Below, piece by piece: positions 15,427 to 22,292 of a DNA stretch of 33,505 nucleotides (the first letter of the stretch is position 1; each line of letters starts with the position of its first letter). The translations under genes and the position numbers were made by a program. Origin of the DNA: Streptomyces sp. MZ04 (GTDB lineage Bacteria; Actinomycetota; Actinomycetes; Streptomycetales; Streptomycetaceae); assembly GCF_004684775.1 (NCBI RefSeq), contig NZ_SRIC01000061.1:1-33505 (forward strand). The letters are read 5' to 3'. The notes beneath the pieces were generated by a model that searched no databases, was not told where the DNA came from, and was given only the letters and a program-made list of their open reading frames with translations.

Positions 15427-16716
15427 GTGAGCGACAACTCTGTAGTACTGCGGTACGGCGATGGCGAGTACACCTACCCGGTGATCGATTCGACCGTCGG
15501 TGACAAGGGCTTCGACATCGGGAAGCTCCGCGCCCAGACCGGTCTGGTGACCCTGGACAGCGGCTATGGCAACACCGCCGCGTATAAATCCGCCATCACC
15601 TACCTCGACGGCGAACAGGGCATCCTCCGGTACCGCGGCTATCCGATCGAGCAGCTGGCCGAGCGCTCCACCTTCCTCGAGGTGGCGTACCTGCTGATCA
15701 ACGGCGAGCTGCCGAAGGTGGACGAGCTCTCCGCCTTCCGCAACGAGGTCACGCAGCACACGCTGCTGCACGAGGACGTCAAGCGGTTCTACGACGGCTT
15801 CCCGCGCGACGCACACCCGATGGCGATGCTGTCGTCCGTGGTCAGCGCGCTGTCGACGTTCTACCAGGACAGCCACAACCCGTTCGACGAGAAGCAGCGC
15901 CACCTCTCGACGATCCGCCTTCTCGCCAAGCTTCCGACGATCGCGGCGTACGCCTACAAGAAGTCCGTGGGCCACCCGGTCGTCTACCCGAGCAACAACC
16001 TCGGCTACGTCGAGAACTTCCTGCGCATGACGTTCTCCGTGCCGGCCGCGGACTACGAACTCGACCCGGTCGTCGTCTCGGCGCTGGACAAGCTCCTGAT
16101 CCTGCACGCGGACCACGAGCAGAACTGTTCGACCTCCACCGTGCGTCTGGTGGGCTCCTCGCAGGCGAACATGTTCGCCTCGATCTCCGCCGGCATCTCG
16201 GCCCTGTGGGGTCCCCTGCACGGTGGCGCCAACCAGTCCGTCCTGGAGATGCTCGAGGGCATCAAGCAGGACGGCGGCGACGTCGACACCTTCATCCGCA
16301 AGGTGAAGAACAAGGAAGACGGCGTGAAGCTCATGGGCTTCGGGCACCGCGTCTACAAGAACTTCGACCCCCGGGCGAAGATCATCAAGGCGGCGGCGCA
16401 CGACGTCCTCTCGGCCCTCGGCAAGGATGACGAGCTGCTCGACATCGCGCTGAAGCTCGAGGAGCACGCGCTGGCCGACGACTACTTCGTCGAGCGCAAG
16501 CTGTACCCCAACGTGGACTTCTACACCGGTCTCATCTACCGGGCCATGGGCTTCCCGACCGAGATGTTCACCGTGCTGTTCGCCCTCGGCCGTCTGCCGG
16601 GCTGGATCGCCCAGTGGCACGAGATGATCAAGGAGCCGGGTTCGCGCATCGGCCGCCCGCGCCAGATTTACACCGGCGAGGTTCTTCGGGACTTCGTCCC
16701 GGTCGAGGGTCGCTGA
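15427..16716 (+). CDS. gltA: Citrate synthase
   Basis: Type II-like citrate synthase, 429 residues; condenses acetyl-CoA and oxaloacetate to citrate at the entry of the TCA cycle. The catalytic residues are in place: His265 in GPLHGGANQ, His307 in GFGHRVYKNFDPRA and Asp364 in NVDFYTGL, close to His264, His305 and Asp362 of the E. coli enzyme. The N-terminus (SDNSVVLRYGDGEYTYPVIDS) and length match the Streptomyces coelicolor enzyme as I remember it. The GTG at 15427 has GAGGG five bases upstream; the frame extends further upstream to 15370 without a better site. A terminator follows directly. Confidence 0.96.
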   Translation: MSDNSVVLRYGDGEYTYPVIDSTVGDKGFDIGKLRAQTGLVTLDSGYGNTAAYKSAITYLDGEQGILRYRGYPIEQLAERSTFLEVAYLLINGELPKVDELSAFRNEVTQHTLLHEDVKRFYDGFPRDAHPMAMLSSVVSALSTFYQDSHNPFDEKQRHLSTIRLLAKLPTIAAYAYKKSVGHPVVYPSNNLGYVENFLRMTFSVPAADYELDPVVVSALDKLLILHADHEQNCSTSTVRLVGSSQANMFASISAGISALWGPLHGGANQSVLEMLEGIKQDGGDVDTFIRKVKNKEDGVKLMGFGHRVYKNFDPRAKIIKAAAHDVLSALGKDDELLDIALKLEEHALADDYFVERKLYPNVDFYTGLIYRAMGFPTEMFTVLFALGRLPGWIAQWHEMIKEPGSRIGRPRQIYTGEVLRDFVPVEGR

Positions 16717-16738
16717 ACCCTCGGGTCGCCTGTAGCGA

Positions 16739-16795
16739 AAAGCGCCCCGCCGCCGATCCCCCCACGGGTCGACGGTCGGGGCGCTTTCCTTTTTC
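16739..16795 (+). terminator. Rho-independent terminator of gltA
   Basis: AAAGCGCCCCG (16739-16749) pairs perfectly with CGGGGCGCTTT (16777-16787), followed by CC and a T-run. It begins 22 bases after the gltA stop and is the clearest intrinsic terminator in the window. Confidence 0.9.
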
Positions 16796-16929
16796 CCGGT
16801 TCGGATTCCCCCCACGGGATCCGGCCGGGCGTCTGTGGTGGCACGCCGCGCTGCGATCTGCCGGGACGCGTACCAACCGGGAGGGCCGCTCAAGCTCCCC
16901 GGTGCACGTGCCCCGGCCAACGCACTCCA

Positions 16930-16983
16930 GGAACATCCCCCAAGATGTCCCCGATGTCTAGAGACGTCCCCCAAGACGTCTCT
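16930..16983 (+). ncRNA. Candidate small RNA: two hairpins with identical C-rich loops
   Basis: Two adjacent hairpins share the loop CCCCAA: ACATC/GATGT (about 16934-16949) and AGAGACGTC/GACGTCTCT (16960-16968 with 16975-16983, nine perfect pairs). They lie in the 440-bp gap between gltA and the convergent copA, outside any gene. Paired hairpins with exposed C-runs recall the actinobacterial 6C RNA motif, though the C-run here is five. Strand is not certain because hairpins are symmetric; on the plus strand the loops expose Cs that could pair with G-rich ribosome sites. The rest of 16797-17156 shows only the palindrome and hairpin listed below. Confidence 0.4.
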
Positions 16984-17029
16984 GGCATCGCACTCTTAGA
17001 CTCGCGAGCCCCCTCAATGGTTACGTTCG

Positions 17030-17042
17030 GATCACTGTGATC
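17030..17042. promoter_or_regulatory. Palindrome GATCACTGTGATC between gltA and copA
   Basis: A perfect 13-base palindrome (GATCAC-T-GTGATC) in the gltA/copA gap. Its halves resemble CRP-type half sites but with different spacing, so no regulator is assigned. Confidence 0.3.
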
Positions 17043-17075
17043 TGCGTCTCTTGCATATGTCCCGAACGGGCGCAA

Positions 17076-17101
17076 GAGCCCCAATATGCCGATCGGGGCT
17101 C
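17076..17101 (-). terminator. Candidate terminator hairpin for copA
   Basis: GAGCCCC and GGGGCTC pair around a 12-base loop, 56 bases past the copA stop in the direction of copA transcription. No T-run follows on the minus strand. It would separate copA from the convergent gltA region. Confidence 0.5.
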
Positions 17102-17156
17102 AGGGGTGAGAATACTGCGACCAGGATGTGAAGAGCCTATGTAAGTGACCTCAAGG

Positions 17157-19418
17157 CTATGCAAAGGTCCTCAGGCGGAGGCTGTTGCTCACCACGAAGA
17201 CCGAGGAGAACGCCATCGCGGCGCCCGCGATCATCGGGTTCAGCAGACCCGCCGCGGCGAGCGGCAGCGCGGCGACGTTGTAGCCGAAGGCCCAGAAGAG
17301 ATTGCCCTTGATCGTGGCGAGGGTCCTGCGGGAGAGCCTGATGGCGTCGGCCGCGCCGCGCAAGTCCCCGCGCACCAGCGTCAGATCGCTCGCCTCGATC
17401 GCCGCGTCCGTGCCCGTGCCCATCGCCAGGCCCAGATCGGCGGTGGCGAGCGCGGCCGCGTCGTTGACCCCGTCCCCGACCATCGCCACGACCTTGCCCT
17501 CGCCCCGCAGCCGCCGTACGACATCGACCTTGTCCTCGGGCAGGACCTCGGCGTACACGGCGTCCGGAGCGATGCCGACGGACTGCGCGACCGCTTCGGC
17601 GACGGCCCTGTTGTCGCCCGTCAGGAGCACCGGCGTCAGACCGAGCGCGCGCAGTTCGCGCACCGCTTCGGCGCTGGTGTCCTTGACGGTGTCGGCGACG
17701 CCGAGGACACCGCGCACCCTGCCGCCCCAGGCGACCAGGACGGCGGTGTGCCCCTCGGCCTCGGCCGAGGCCCGCGCACGGGCGAGTTCGTCGGGGACCG
17801 CCACCTCGTCGACGAGGCCGTCCCGGCCGACGAGCACCTTGCGCCCGTCCACCGTGCCGCGCACCCCGAGCCCGGCGACGCTCTCGAACTCCTCGGCGCG
17901 CGGCAGCTGTTCGGTGCCGATCCCCAGCCGCTCGGCCGCGCCCGAGGCCACCGCCCGTGCCACGGGGTGCTCGGAAGCGTGCTCCAGGGCGCCCGCGAGC
18001 CGCAGCAGTTGCTTCTCGTCGGTGCCTTCGGCGACGTACACCTCGCGCAGTGTCATACGTCCCGTGGTCACCGTCCCGGTCTTGTCCAGGACGACCGTGT
18101 CGACGCGGCGCGTGGACTCCAGGACCTCGGGGCCCTTGATGAGGATGCCGAGCTGCGCGCCGCGTCCCGTGCCGACCATCAGGGCGGTCGGCGTCGCCAG
18201 GCCGAGCGCGCACGGGCAGGCGATGATCAGGACGGCGACGGCCGCGGTGAAGGCGGCGGTCACGTCGCCGGTGAGGCCGAGCCAGGCGCCGAGCGTGCCG
18301 GCCGCGATCACCAGGACCACCGGCACGAAGACCCCGGCGATCCGGTCGGCGAGCCGCTGCACCTGGGCCTTGCCGGTCTGCGCGTCCTCGACGAGCCGCG
18401 CCATCCTGGCCAGTTGGGTGTCGGCGCCGACCCGGGTGGCCTCGACGACGAGCCGCCCCGAGACGTTCGTGGTCGCCCCGGTCACCGCGTCGCCCACCGC
18501 CACGTCCACCGGCACGGACTCGCCGGTCAGCATCGACACGTCGACCGCGGACGCGCCCTCGATGACGATGCCGTCCGTCGCGACGGTCTCCCCGGGACGT
18601 ACGACGAAACGGTCGCCGACGACGAGCCGGGCGACCGGAACCCGCACCTCCACGCCGACCCGCAGCACGGCCGCGTCCTTGGCGCCCAGCTCGAGCAGCG
18701 CCCGCAGCGCCGCGCCCGCCCGCCGCTTGGAGCGGGCCTCCAGCCAGCGGCCGAGCAGGATGAACGTGATGACGCCGGCGGCGACTTCGAGATAGATGGC
18801 CGAGGCCGCGTCGGCGCGCGACACCGTGAACGCGAAGGGATGCCGCATGCCCGGCATGCCCGCGTCCCCGAGGAACAGCGCCCACAGCGACCAGCCGAAG
18901 GCGGCGAGCGTGCCCACGGACACCAGGGTGTCCATCGTCGCGGCGCCGTGCCGCAGATTCGTGAACGCCGCCTGGTGGAAGGGGAACCCGCCCCAGACGA
19001 CGACGGGCGCGGCAAGGGTCAGCGAGAGCCACTGCCAGTTGTCGAACTGCAGCGACGGGACCATGGCGAGCAGCACGACGGGCAGCGAGAGCAGCGCGGA
19101 GACGATGAGCCGCCGGCGCAGGGTGTCGGGCTCGGTGATGTCGGCGGTGGTGGGATGCTCCCCGGCCTCGGGTCCGGCCTCGGGTCCGGCCTCGGGTCCG
19201 GTGGGCTCGGGGACGATCTCCTTCGCCGTGTAGCCGAGCTTCTCGACCGTGGCGACCAGCTGCGCGACCTCGGTCCCTTCGGCGTACGAGACTTTGGCCT
19301 TCTCCGTGGCGAGGTTGACCGAGGCGGTCACGCCCTCCATGCGGTTCAGCTTCTTCTCGATGCGGGCCGAGCAGGAGGCGCAGGTCATACCGCCGACGGC
19401 GAGTTCGACTTCGTTCAT
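17157..19418 (-). CDS. copA: Copper-exporting P1B-type ATPase
   Basis: Cu(I)-exporting P-type ATPase, 753 residues. One N-terminal heavy-metal domain has GMTCASC (Cys13, Cys16). Then come a linker with three PEAG repeats, eight expected membrane helices, the actuator TGES, the membrane metal site CPC (Cys401-Pro-Cys403), the phosphorylation motif DKTGT (Asp445), SEHPVA and GDGVNDA. The late-helix residues FGYN and MAFSSVFVVSNS fit the Cu(I)-specific P1B-1 subgroup. The start at 19418 has GAGAGA upstream; the frame is open back to 19472. It is downstream of copZ and probably transcribed with it from the CsoR-type promoter at about 19912-19940. Confidence 0.94.
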   Translation of the reverse strand: MNEVELAVGGMTCASCSARIEKKLNRMEGVTASVNLATEKAKVSYAEGTEVAQLVATVEKLGYTAKEIVPEPTGPEAGPEAGPEAGEHPTTADITEPDTLRRRLIVSALLSLPVVLLAMVPSLQFDNWQWLSLTLAAPVVVWGGFPFHQAAFTNLRHGAATMDTLVSVGTLAAFGWSLWALFLGDAGMPGMRHPFAFTVSRADAASAIYLEVAAGVITFILLGRWLEARSKRRAGAALRALLELGAKDAAVLRVGVEVRVPVARLVVGDRFVVRPGETVATDGIVIEGASAVDVSMLTGESVPVDVAVGDAVTGATTNVSGRLVVEATRVGADTQLARMARLVEDAQTGKAQVQRLADRIAGVFVPVVLVIAAGTLGAWLGLTGDVTAAFTAAVAVLIIACPCALGLATPTALMVGTGRGAQLGILIKGPEVLESTRRVDTVVLDKTGTVTTGRMTLREVYVAEGTDEKQLLRLAGALEHASEHPVARAVASGAAERLGIGTEQLPRAEEFESVAGLGVRGTVDGRKVLVGRDGLVDEVAVPDELARARASAEAEGHTAVLVAWGGRVRGVLGVADTVKDTSAEAVRELRALGLTPVLLTGDNRAVAEAVAQSVGIAPDAVYAEVLPEDKVDVVRRLRGEGKVVAMVGDGVNDAAALATADLGLAMGTGTDAAIEASDLTLVRGDLRGAADAIRLSRRTLATIKGNLFWAFGYNVAALPLAAAGLLNPMIAGAAMAFSSVFVVSNSLRLRTFA
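19162..19197 (-). repeat. Three 12-bp tandem repeats in copA linker
   Basis: Three perfect copies of CCGGCCTCGGGT (plus strand) in frame with copA. They encode the PEAG-type repeats between the N-terminal metal-binding domain and the first membrane helix, likely lengthening a flexible linker. Confidence 0.8.
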
Positions 19419-19493
19419 GGTTCTCTCGTGACTACTGGGGTGGTGCGGCTGCGGGCCCTGTGACGGTGCCACAGGGCCCGGGGGCCCGGCGGG

Positions 19494-19817
19494 TCAGGCC
19501 TTGACGCCGGTCAGCTCGTACCCCGCCTCGTCGACCGCGGCGCGCACCGCGGCCTCGTCGAGCGGGGCGGCGGAGACCACGGTCACCTGGCCCGTGGAGG
19601 CCACCGCCTTGACCGAGCTGACGCCCGCGATCTCCGAGATCTCGCTGGAGACGGCACCCTCGCAGTGACCACAGGTCATGCCGGTCACCTCGTACACGGC
19701 GGTCACCGCGCCCTGTGGCGTCTCGGCGGCGCCGTCGGAGTGGCAGGAGCCACTGGGGGAGCAGCAGGATCCGGCGGTCTCGGTCTCGGCCTGCGGGAGC
19801 TCGGTCTGGGCGCTCAT
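19494..19817 (-). CDS. copZ: CopZ-like copper chaperone with Cys-rich N-terminus
   Basis: Heavy-metal-associated domain protein of 107 residues. The C-terminal 68 residues are an HMA domain with GMTCGHC, the copper-binding CxxC. The N-terminal extension has a short Cys/His cluster (SCCSPSGSCHSDG) not usual in CopZ, which could bind extra copper. It likely delivers Cu(I) to CopA, encoded 75 bases downstream on the same strand. The ATG at 19817 has GAGGAG upstream; longer starts reach into the promoter. Expression is probably controlled by CsoR through the operator at 19918-19932. Confidence 0.88.
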   Translation of the reverse strand: MSAQTELPQAETETAGSCCSPSGSCHSDGAAETPQGAVTAVYEVTGMTCGHCEGAVSSEISEIAGVSSVKAVASTGQVTVVSAAPLDEAAVRAAVDEAGYELTGVKA

Positions 19818-19911
19818 GTCGTTCTCCTCGGTGAGGGTGCGGCGTATGTGCGTATGCGACGTAATGTGCGGGAGGGGCCCCGGTGTCCCCGGGGGCCTCC
19901 TGACACTCACC

Positions 19912-19940
19912 ACACTATACCCCTGGGGGGTACATGGCAA
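19912..19940 (-). promoter_or_regulatory. copZ-copA promoter with CsoR-type operator in the spacer
   Basis: On the minus strand, TTGCCA (-35; 19940-19935) and TAGTGT (-10; 19917-19912) are 17 bases apart. The spacer is the palindrome TACCCC-TGG-GGGGTA (19918-19932), which has the TACCC...GGGTA arms of CsoR operators. CsoR bound there would block the promoter until Cu(I) releases it. The leader to the copZ ATG is about 88 bases. csoR itself is not in this window. Binding is inferred. Confidence 0.7.
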
Positions 19941-19974
19941 CGAGCGGTGCGCGGTCCGCGGCCCGCACGGGCGG

Positions 19975-20172
19975 TCAGTCCTTGCGCCCCCGGTTGCCGG
20001 GCCTGGCCGCGACCCAGGCGCGGATCGTGTCCGCGTACCAGTAGGGCTTGCCGCTCTCCACGTGGTCGGGCTCGGGAAGCAGGCCGTGCTTGCGGTAGGA
20101 GCGCACGGTGTCGGGCTGCACCCGGATGTGTGCGGCGATGTCCTTGTACGACCAGAGCCTTCGGTCGGTCAT
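19975..20172 (-). CDS. Small helix-turn-helix (MerR/AlpA-like) protein
   Basis: A 65-residue protein consisting of one winged helix-turn-helix: WSYKDIAAHIRVQPDTVRSYRKHGLLPEPD, then a K-P-Y-W strand and WVAARPGNRG. It resembles the small AlpA/excisionase-like proteins common in Streptomyces chromosomes. The ATG at 20172 has GGGAGG eight bases upstream; the frame is open to 20253. It is upstream of copZ on the same strand, but the CsoR-type promoter lies between them, so it is likely not part of the copper operon. Target unknown. Confidence 0.75.
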   Translation of the reverse strand: MTDRRLWSYKDIAAHIRVQPDTVRSYRKHGLLPEPDHVESGKPYWYADTIRAWVAARPGNRGRKD

Positions 20173-20442
20173 CAGTGGCACCTCCCTGCGGGTACCGCAG
20201 GGAGGGCTCGGGGAGAGCCGTCGGGGGAGCTGCGGCACGACGCTGGCGATCACTCAGCCTGTGCCCGGTGAACGACGCGGAGTGAGTACGGGAGGGCGGC
20301 TGTCGACTCCCTGTGACGGAAGACTCGCGTATACGGGACATGTGTGACAAGGAGAGGTTCTTTGTGACGTGTGTGATGCATCCAGGGGGCGCGTCAGTGC
20401 GGCGCGAAACGGGCGCACGGATACAGAGTGCGAGGGGGCGGC

Positions 20443-20489
20443 CCGAAGCGAGGGGCAGGACCGAAGCGAGGGGCAGGACCGAAGCGAGG
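20443..20489. repeat. 18-bp tandem repeat, about 2.6 copies
   Basis: CCGAAGCGAGGGGCAGGA occurs twice in a row (20443-20460, 20461-20478) followed by a partial third copy. It sits at the broken 3' end of the AraC-type gene, next to the hairpin at 20488. Confidence 0.75.
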
Positions 20490-20523
20490 TGGACCGGGCC
20501 TGCTGCGCCAGGCCCGGTCCACC
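20488..20523 (-). terminator. 15-bp perfect hairpin at the end of the AraC remnant
   Basis: GGTGGACCGGGCCTG and CAGGCCCGGTCCACC pair perfectly around a six-base loop (CTGCGC). Its strength and its place past the conserved part of the AraC remnant suggest a terminator. The stretch from 20173 to 20487 beyond it holds the likely promoter of the small HTH gene and no further gene that I can support. Confidence 0.6.
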
Positions 20524-21038
20524 GGCTTCCCCGCAACCCCTGTGCCGTTCCGGCACCGAAAGGGAGCCCAGCGCCGCGGCGAGTTCGGCGACCGGGCGCC
20601 AGCGGCCGGGGCCCGGCCGGACGCCGAGCGCGTCCGGGTCGAGATTGCGGTCGGCCACCTCGTGCAGGGCGGTCCCGAAGAGGGTGAACGCGGCCCACGG
20701 GGTGAGCAGCACTTCGATGCCCGCGAGGCGTCCGTCGTGCTCGCCGATCACCGGCGTCGTGCCGAGTCCCGAGAGCACCGAGACCAGCGACACGCTCTGC
20801 GGCTCCGGACCGCAGCCCGTGAGCCCGGAGATCCGCACCGGGCGCTCGAAGCTGAGCATCAGTGTCACCGCGCCGATCGGCACCTCGAGCCTGCGCCGCG
20901 GCCGGCCGAGCGCGAGCCGGATCCCGCGATAGCTGATGACCCCCGGCCGCAGCCGGGGGTGCGGGGCGGCGAGCGCCACCTCCCAACTGCCCAGCGGGCA
21001 GCGCGCGTACCGGGTGCCCGGAGCCATCGGGGCCGCCC

Positions 21039-21270
21039 CCTAGGGCCTGTCCGATGGGTCCTGCCGGGGTCGCGGGCCCTGGCACGCGCTCCCCCAAGCT
21101 CTCGGCTTCGCTCGAGCAGGGAGGTACCCCCTCCCGCGTTGTCGTCGGTTGCCGACGCTCCGCGTTGCCGCCCTCCGCCTTGCAGCTGCACGCCGCACCA
21201 GGGCCCGCTCGGCCCTGGTCAATCGGCGCCCGGCGCGAAGGTCGGCCTGACCCATCGGACAGGCCCTAGG
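21039..21270. mobile_element. MITE with 22-bp terminal inverted repeats
   Basis: A 232-bp non-coding element. The ends 21039-21060 and 21249-21270 are perfect reverse complements over 22 bases; the outer part reads CCTAGGGCCTGTCCGATGGG. CTAG occurs at both outer edges (21040-21043 and 21066 of the far end, 21266-21269), fitting a 4-bp target duplication of an IS5-like transposase. The interior (CTCCCCCAAGCTCTCGGC... at 21089) is a dispersed Streptomyces repeat that I recognise. There is no transposase gene, so it would have moved with help from elsewhere. It touches the stop codon of the next gene and lies 12 bases from the AraC remnant start. Confidence 0.85.
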
Positions 21271-22165
21271 CGCCGCAGGAACGCAGGAACGAGCGGGTGC
21301 GGCGGGCGATGGGCCCCGGCTTGTCCGGCGGGCACGGATACATGTCCTGCTCGACGATGGCGAACAGATCCACGTCCAGCTTCTGCGCCGCCGCGAGCAC
21401 CGGCTCCAGGGCGGGCACCCCCGCCGGCGGCTCGCACATCACGCCGCGCGCCACGGCGGGCCCGAACGGCATCTCCTGCGCCCGCACCTCCGCGAGCACC
21501 GCCGGGTCGACCTGCTTGAGGTGCAGATAGCCGATGCGCTCGCCGTACGTCTCGATCAGCTTGACGCTGTCGCCGCCGCAGTAGGCGTAGTGCCCGGTGT
21601 CCAGGCAGAGCGAGACGAGGTCGGAGTCGGTCGCGTCGAGGAAACGCGTCACGTTCTCCTCGGTGTCGATGTGCGTGTCCGCGTGCGGATGGACGACGAC
21701 CCGCAGGCCGTACCGCTCGCGCACCCGGTACGCCAGACGCTCGGTCTGCAGCGTGAGCTGACGCCACTGCTCCGGCGTGAGCGTGCTGTCCTCCAGGACC
21801 TCGCCGGTCTTGTCGTCGCGCCAGAAGGAGGGGATGACGACCAGATGCCGGGCGCCCATCGCCTGGGTGAGGGCGGCGATACCGGCCACGTGCTCCCAGG
21901 TCCTGTCCCAGACGGCGGGCCCGTGATGCAGGCCGGTGAAGACCGTCCCGGCGGAGACCTTCAGGCCGCGCCGCTGCGTCTCGGCGGTCAGTTCGACCGG
22001 ATCGGTGGGCAGATAGCCGTACGGACCGAGCTCGATCCACTCGTATCCGGAGTCCGCCACCTCGTCGAGGAAGCGGCTCCAGGGGACCTGCCCGGGATCC
22101 TCGGGGAACCACACGCCCCACGAGTCGGGCGCCGAGCCGATGCGGATGCGTGACAGCGTCGTCAT
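21266..22165 (-). CDS. IolE/IolI-like sugar isomerase or inosose dehydratase
   Basis: Xylose-isomerase-like TIM barrel of 299 residues, opening SAPDSWGVWFPEDP with the metal-site elements VVVHPHADTHIDTEEN, LCLDTGHYAYCGGD, LHLKQVD and the C-terminal FAIVEQDMYPC. The family includes inosose dehydratase (IolE) and inosose isomerase (IolI). It is divergent from iolC and shares a promoter region with it, so a role in inositol breakdown is likely, but which step is not settled. Its TAG stop is supplied by the CTAG at the edge of the mobile element, so the original C-terminus may have been altered. No strong ribosome site is seen upstream of the ATG at 22165. Confidence 0.82.
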   Translation of the reverse strand: MTTLSRIRIGSAPDSWGVWFPEDPGQVPWSRFLDEVADSGYEWIELGPYGYLPTDPVELTAETQRRGLKVSAGTVFTGLHHGPAVWDRTWEHVAGIAALTQAMGARHLVVIPSFWRDDKTGEVLEDSTLTPEQWRQLTLQTERLAYRVRERYGLRVVVHPHADTHIDTEENVTRFLDATDSDLVSLCLDTGHYAYCGGDSVKLIETYGERIGYLHLKQVDPAVLAEVRAQEMPFGPAVARGVMCEPPAGVPALEPVLAAAQKLDVDLFAIVEQDMYPCPPDKPGPIARRTRSFLRSCGA

Positions 22166-22196
22166 GGCAGCCAGCTTTCAGGGCCGCGAAGAAGAG

Positions 22197-22236
22197 TGTC
22201 AAGCAGTAGTCCGAATGTAAGGACAATGTGTTGACA
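22197..22236. promoter_or_regulatory. Candidate operator between the divergent iol genes
   Basis: Two nested inverted repeats: TGTCAA (22197-22202) with TTGACA (22231-22236), and GTCC (22209-22212) with GGAC (22221-22224) around GAATGTAA. The inner one has the look of a site for a GntR-type IolR regulator. The regulator gene is not in the window. Binding is inferred. Confidence 0.4.
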
Positions 22237-22260
22237 GGGTTCGTGGGGCGGGATTAGACC
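22231..22260 (+). promoter_or_regulatory. Promoter of the iolC operon
   Basis: TTGACA (22231-22236) is followed after 17 or 18 bases by TTAGAC/TAGACC (22254-22260), a housekeeping-type promoter ending about 33 bases before the iolC GTG. Its -35 is one arm of the inverted repeat listed above, so a bound regulator would block it. Confidence 0.55.
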
Positions 22261-22292
22261 TAGGGGTGGGCCACGCCGAGAGGGAGTGCAGG

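Larger units (their letters stand above)
20254..21027 (-). pseudogene. AraC-type regulator lacking its DNA-binding domain
   Basis: The first 165 or so residues (21027 to about 20530) match the N-terminal sensor domain seen in DUF6597-type AraC regulators (for example RYARCPLGSWEVALAAPHPRL and GRLAGIEVLLTPWAAFTLFG). The two C-terminal helix-turn-helix motifs that should follow are absent in all frames. Instead the frame runs through a 15-bp hairpin and an 18-bp tandem repeat (Leu-Arg-Ser-Cys-Pro-Ser) and ends in unrelated low-complexity sequence. Most likely a 3'-truncated gene; the hairpin could still end its transcript. The mobile element at 21039 abuts its start. Confidence 0.6.

Noticed and set aside
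17137..19032. A 631-codon minus-strand frame within copA
   Set aside because: Frame-shifted shadow of copA, made almost only of Arg, Gly and Ala.
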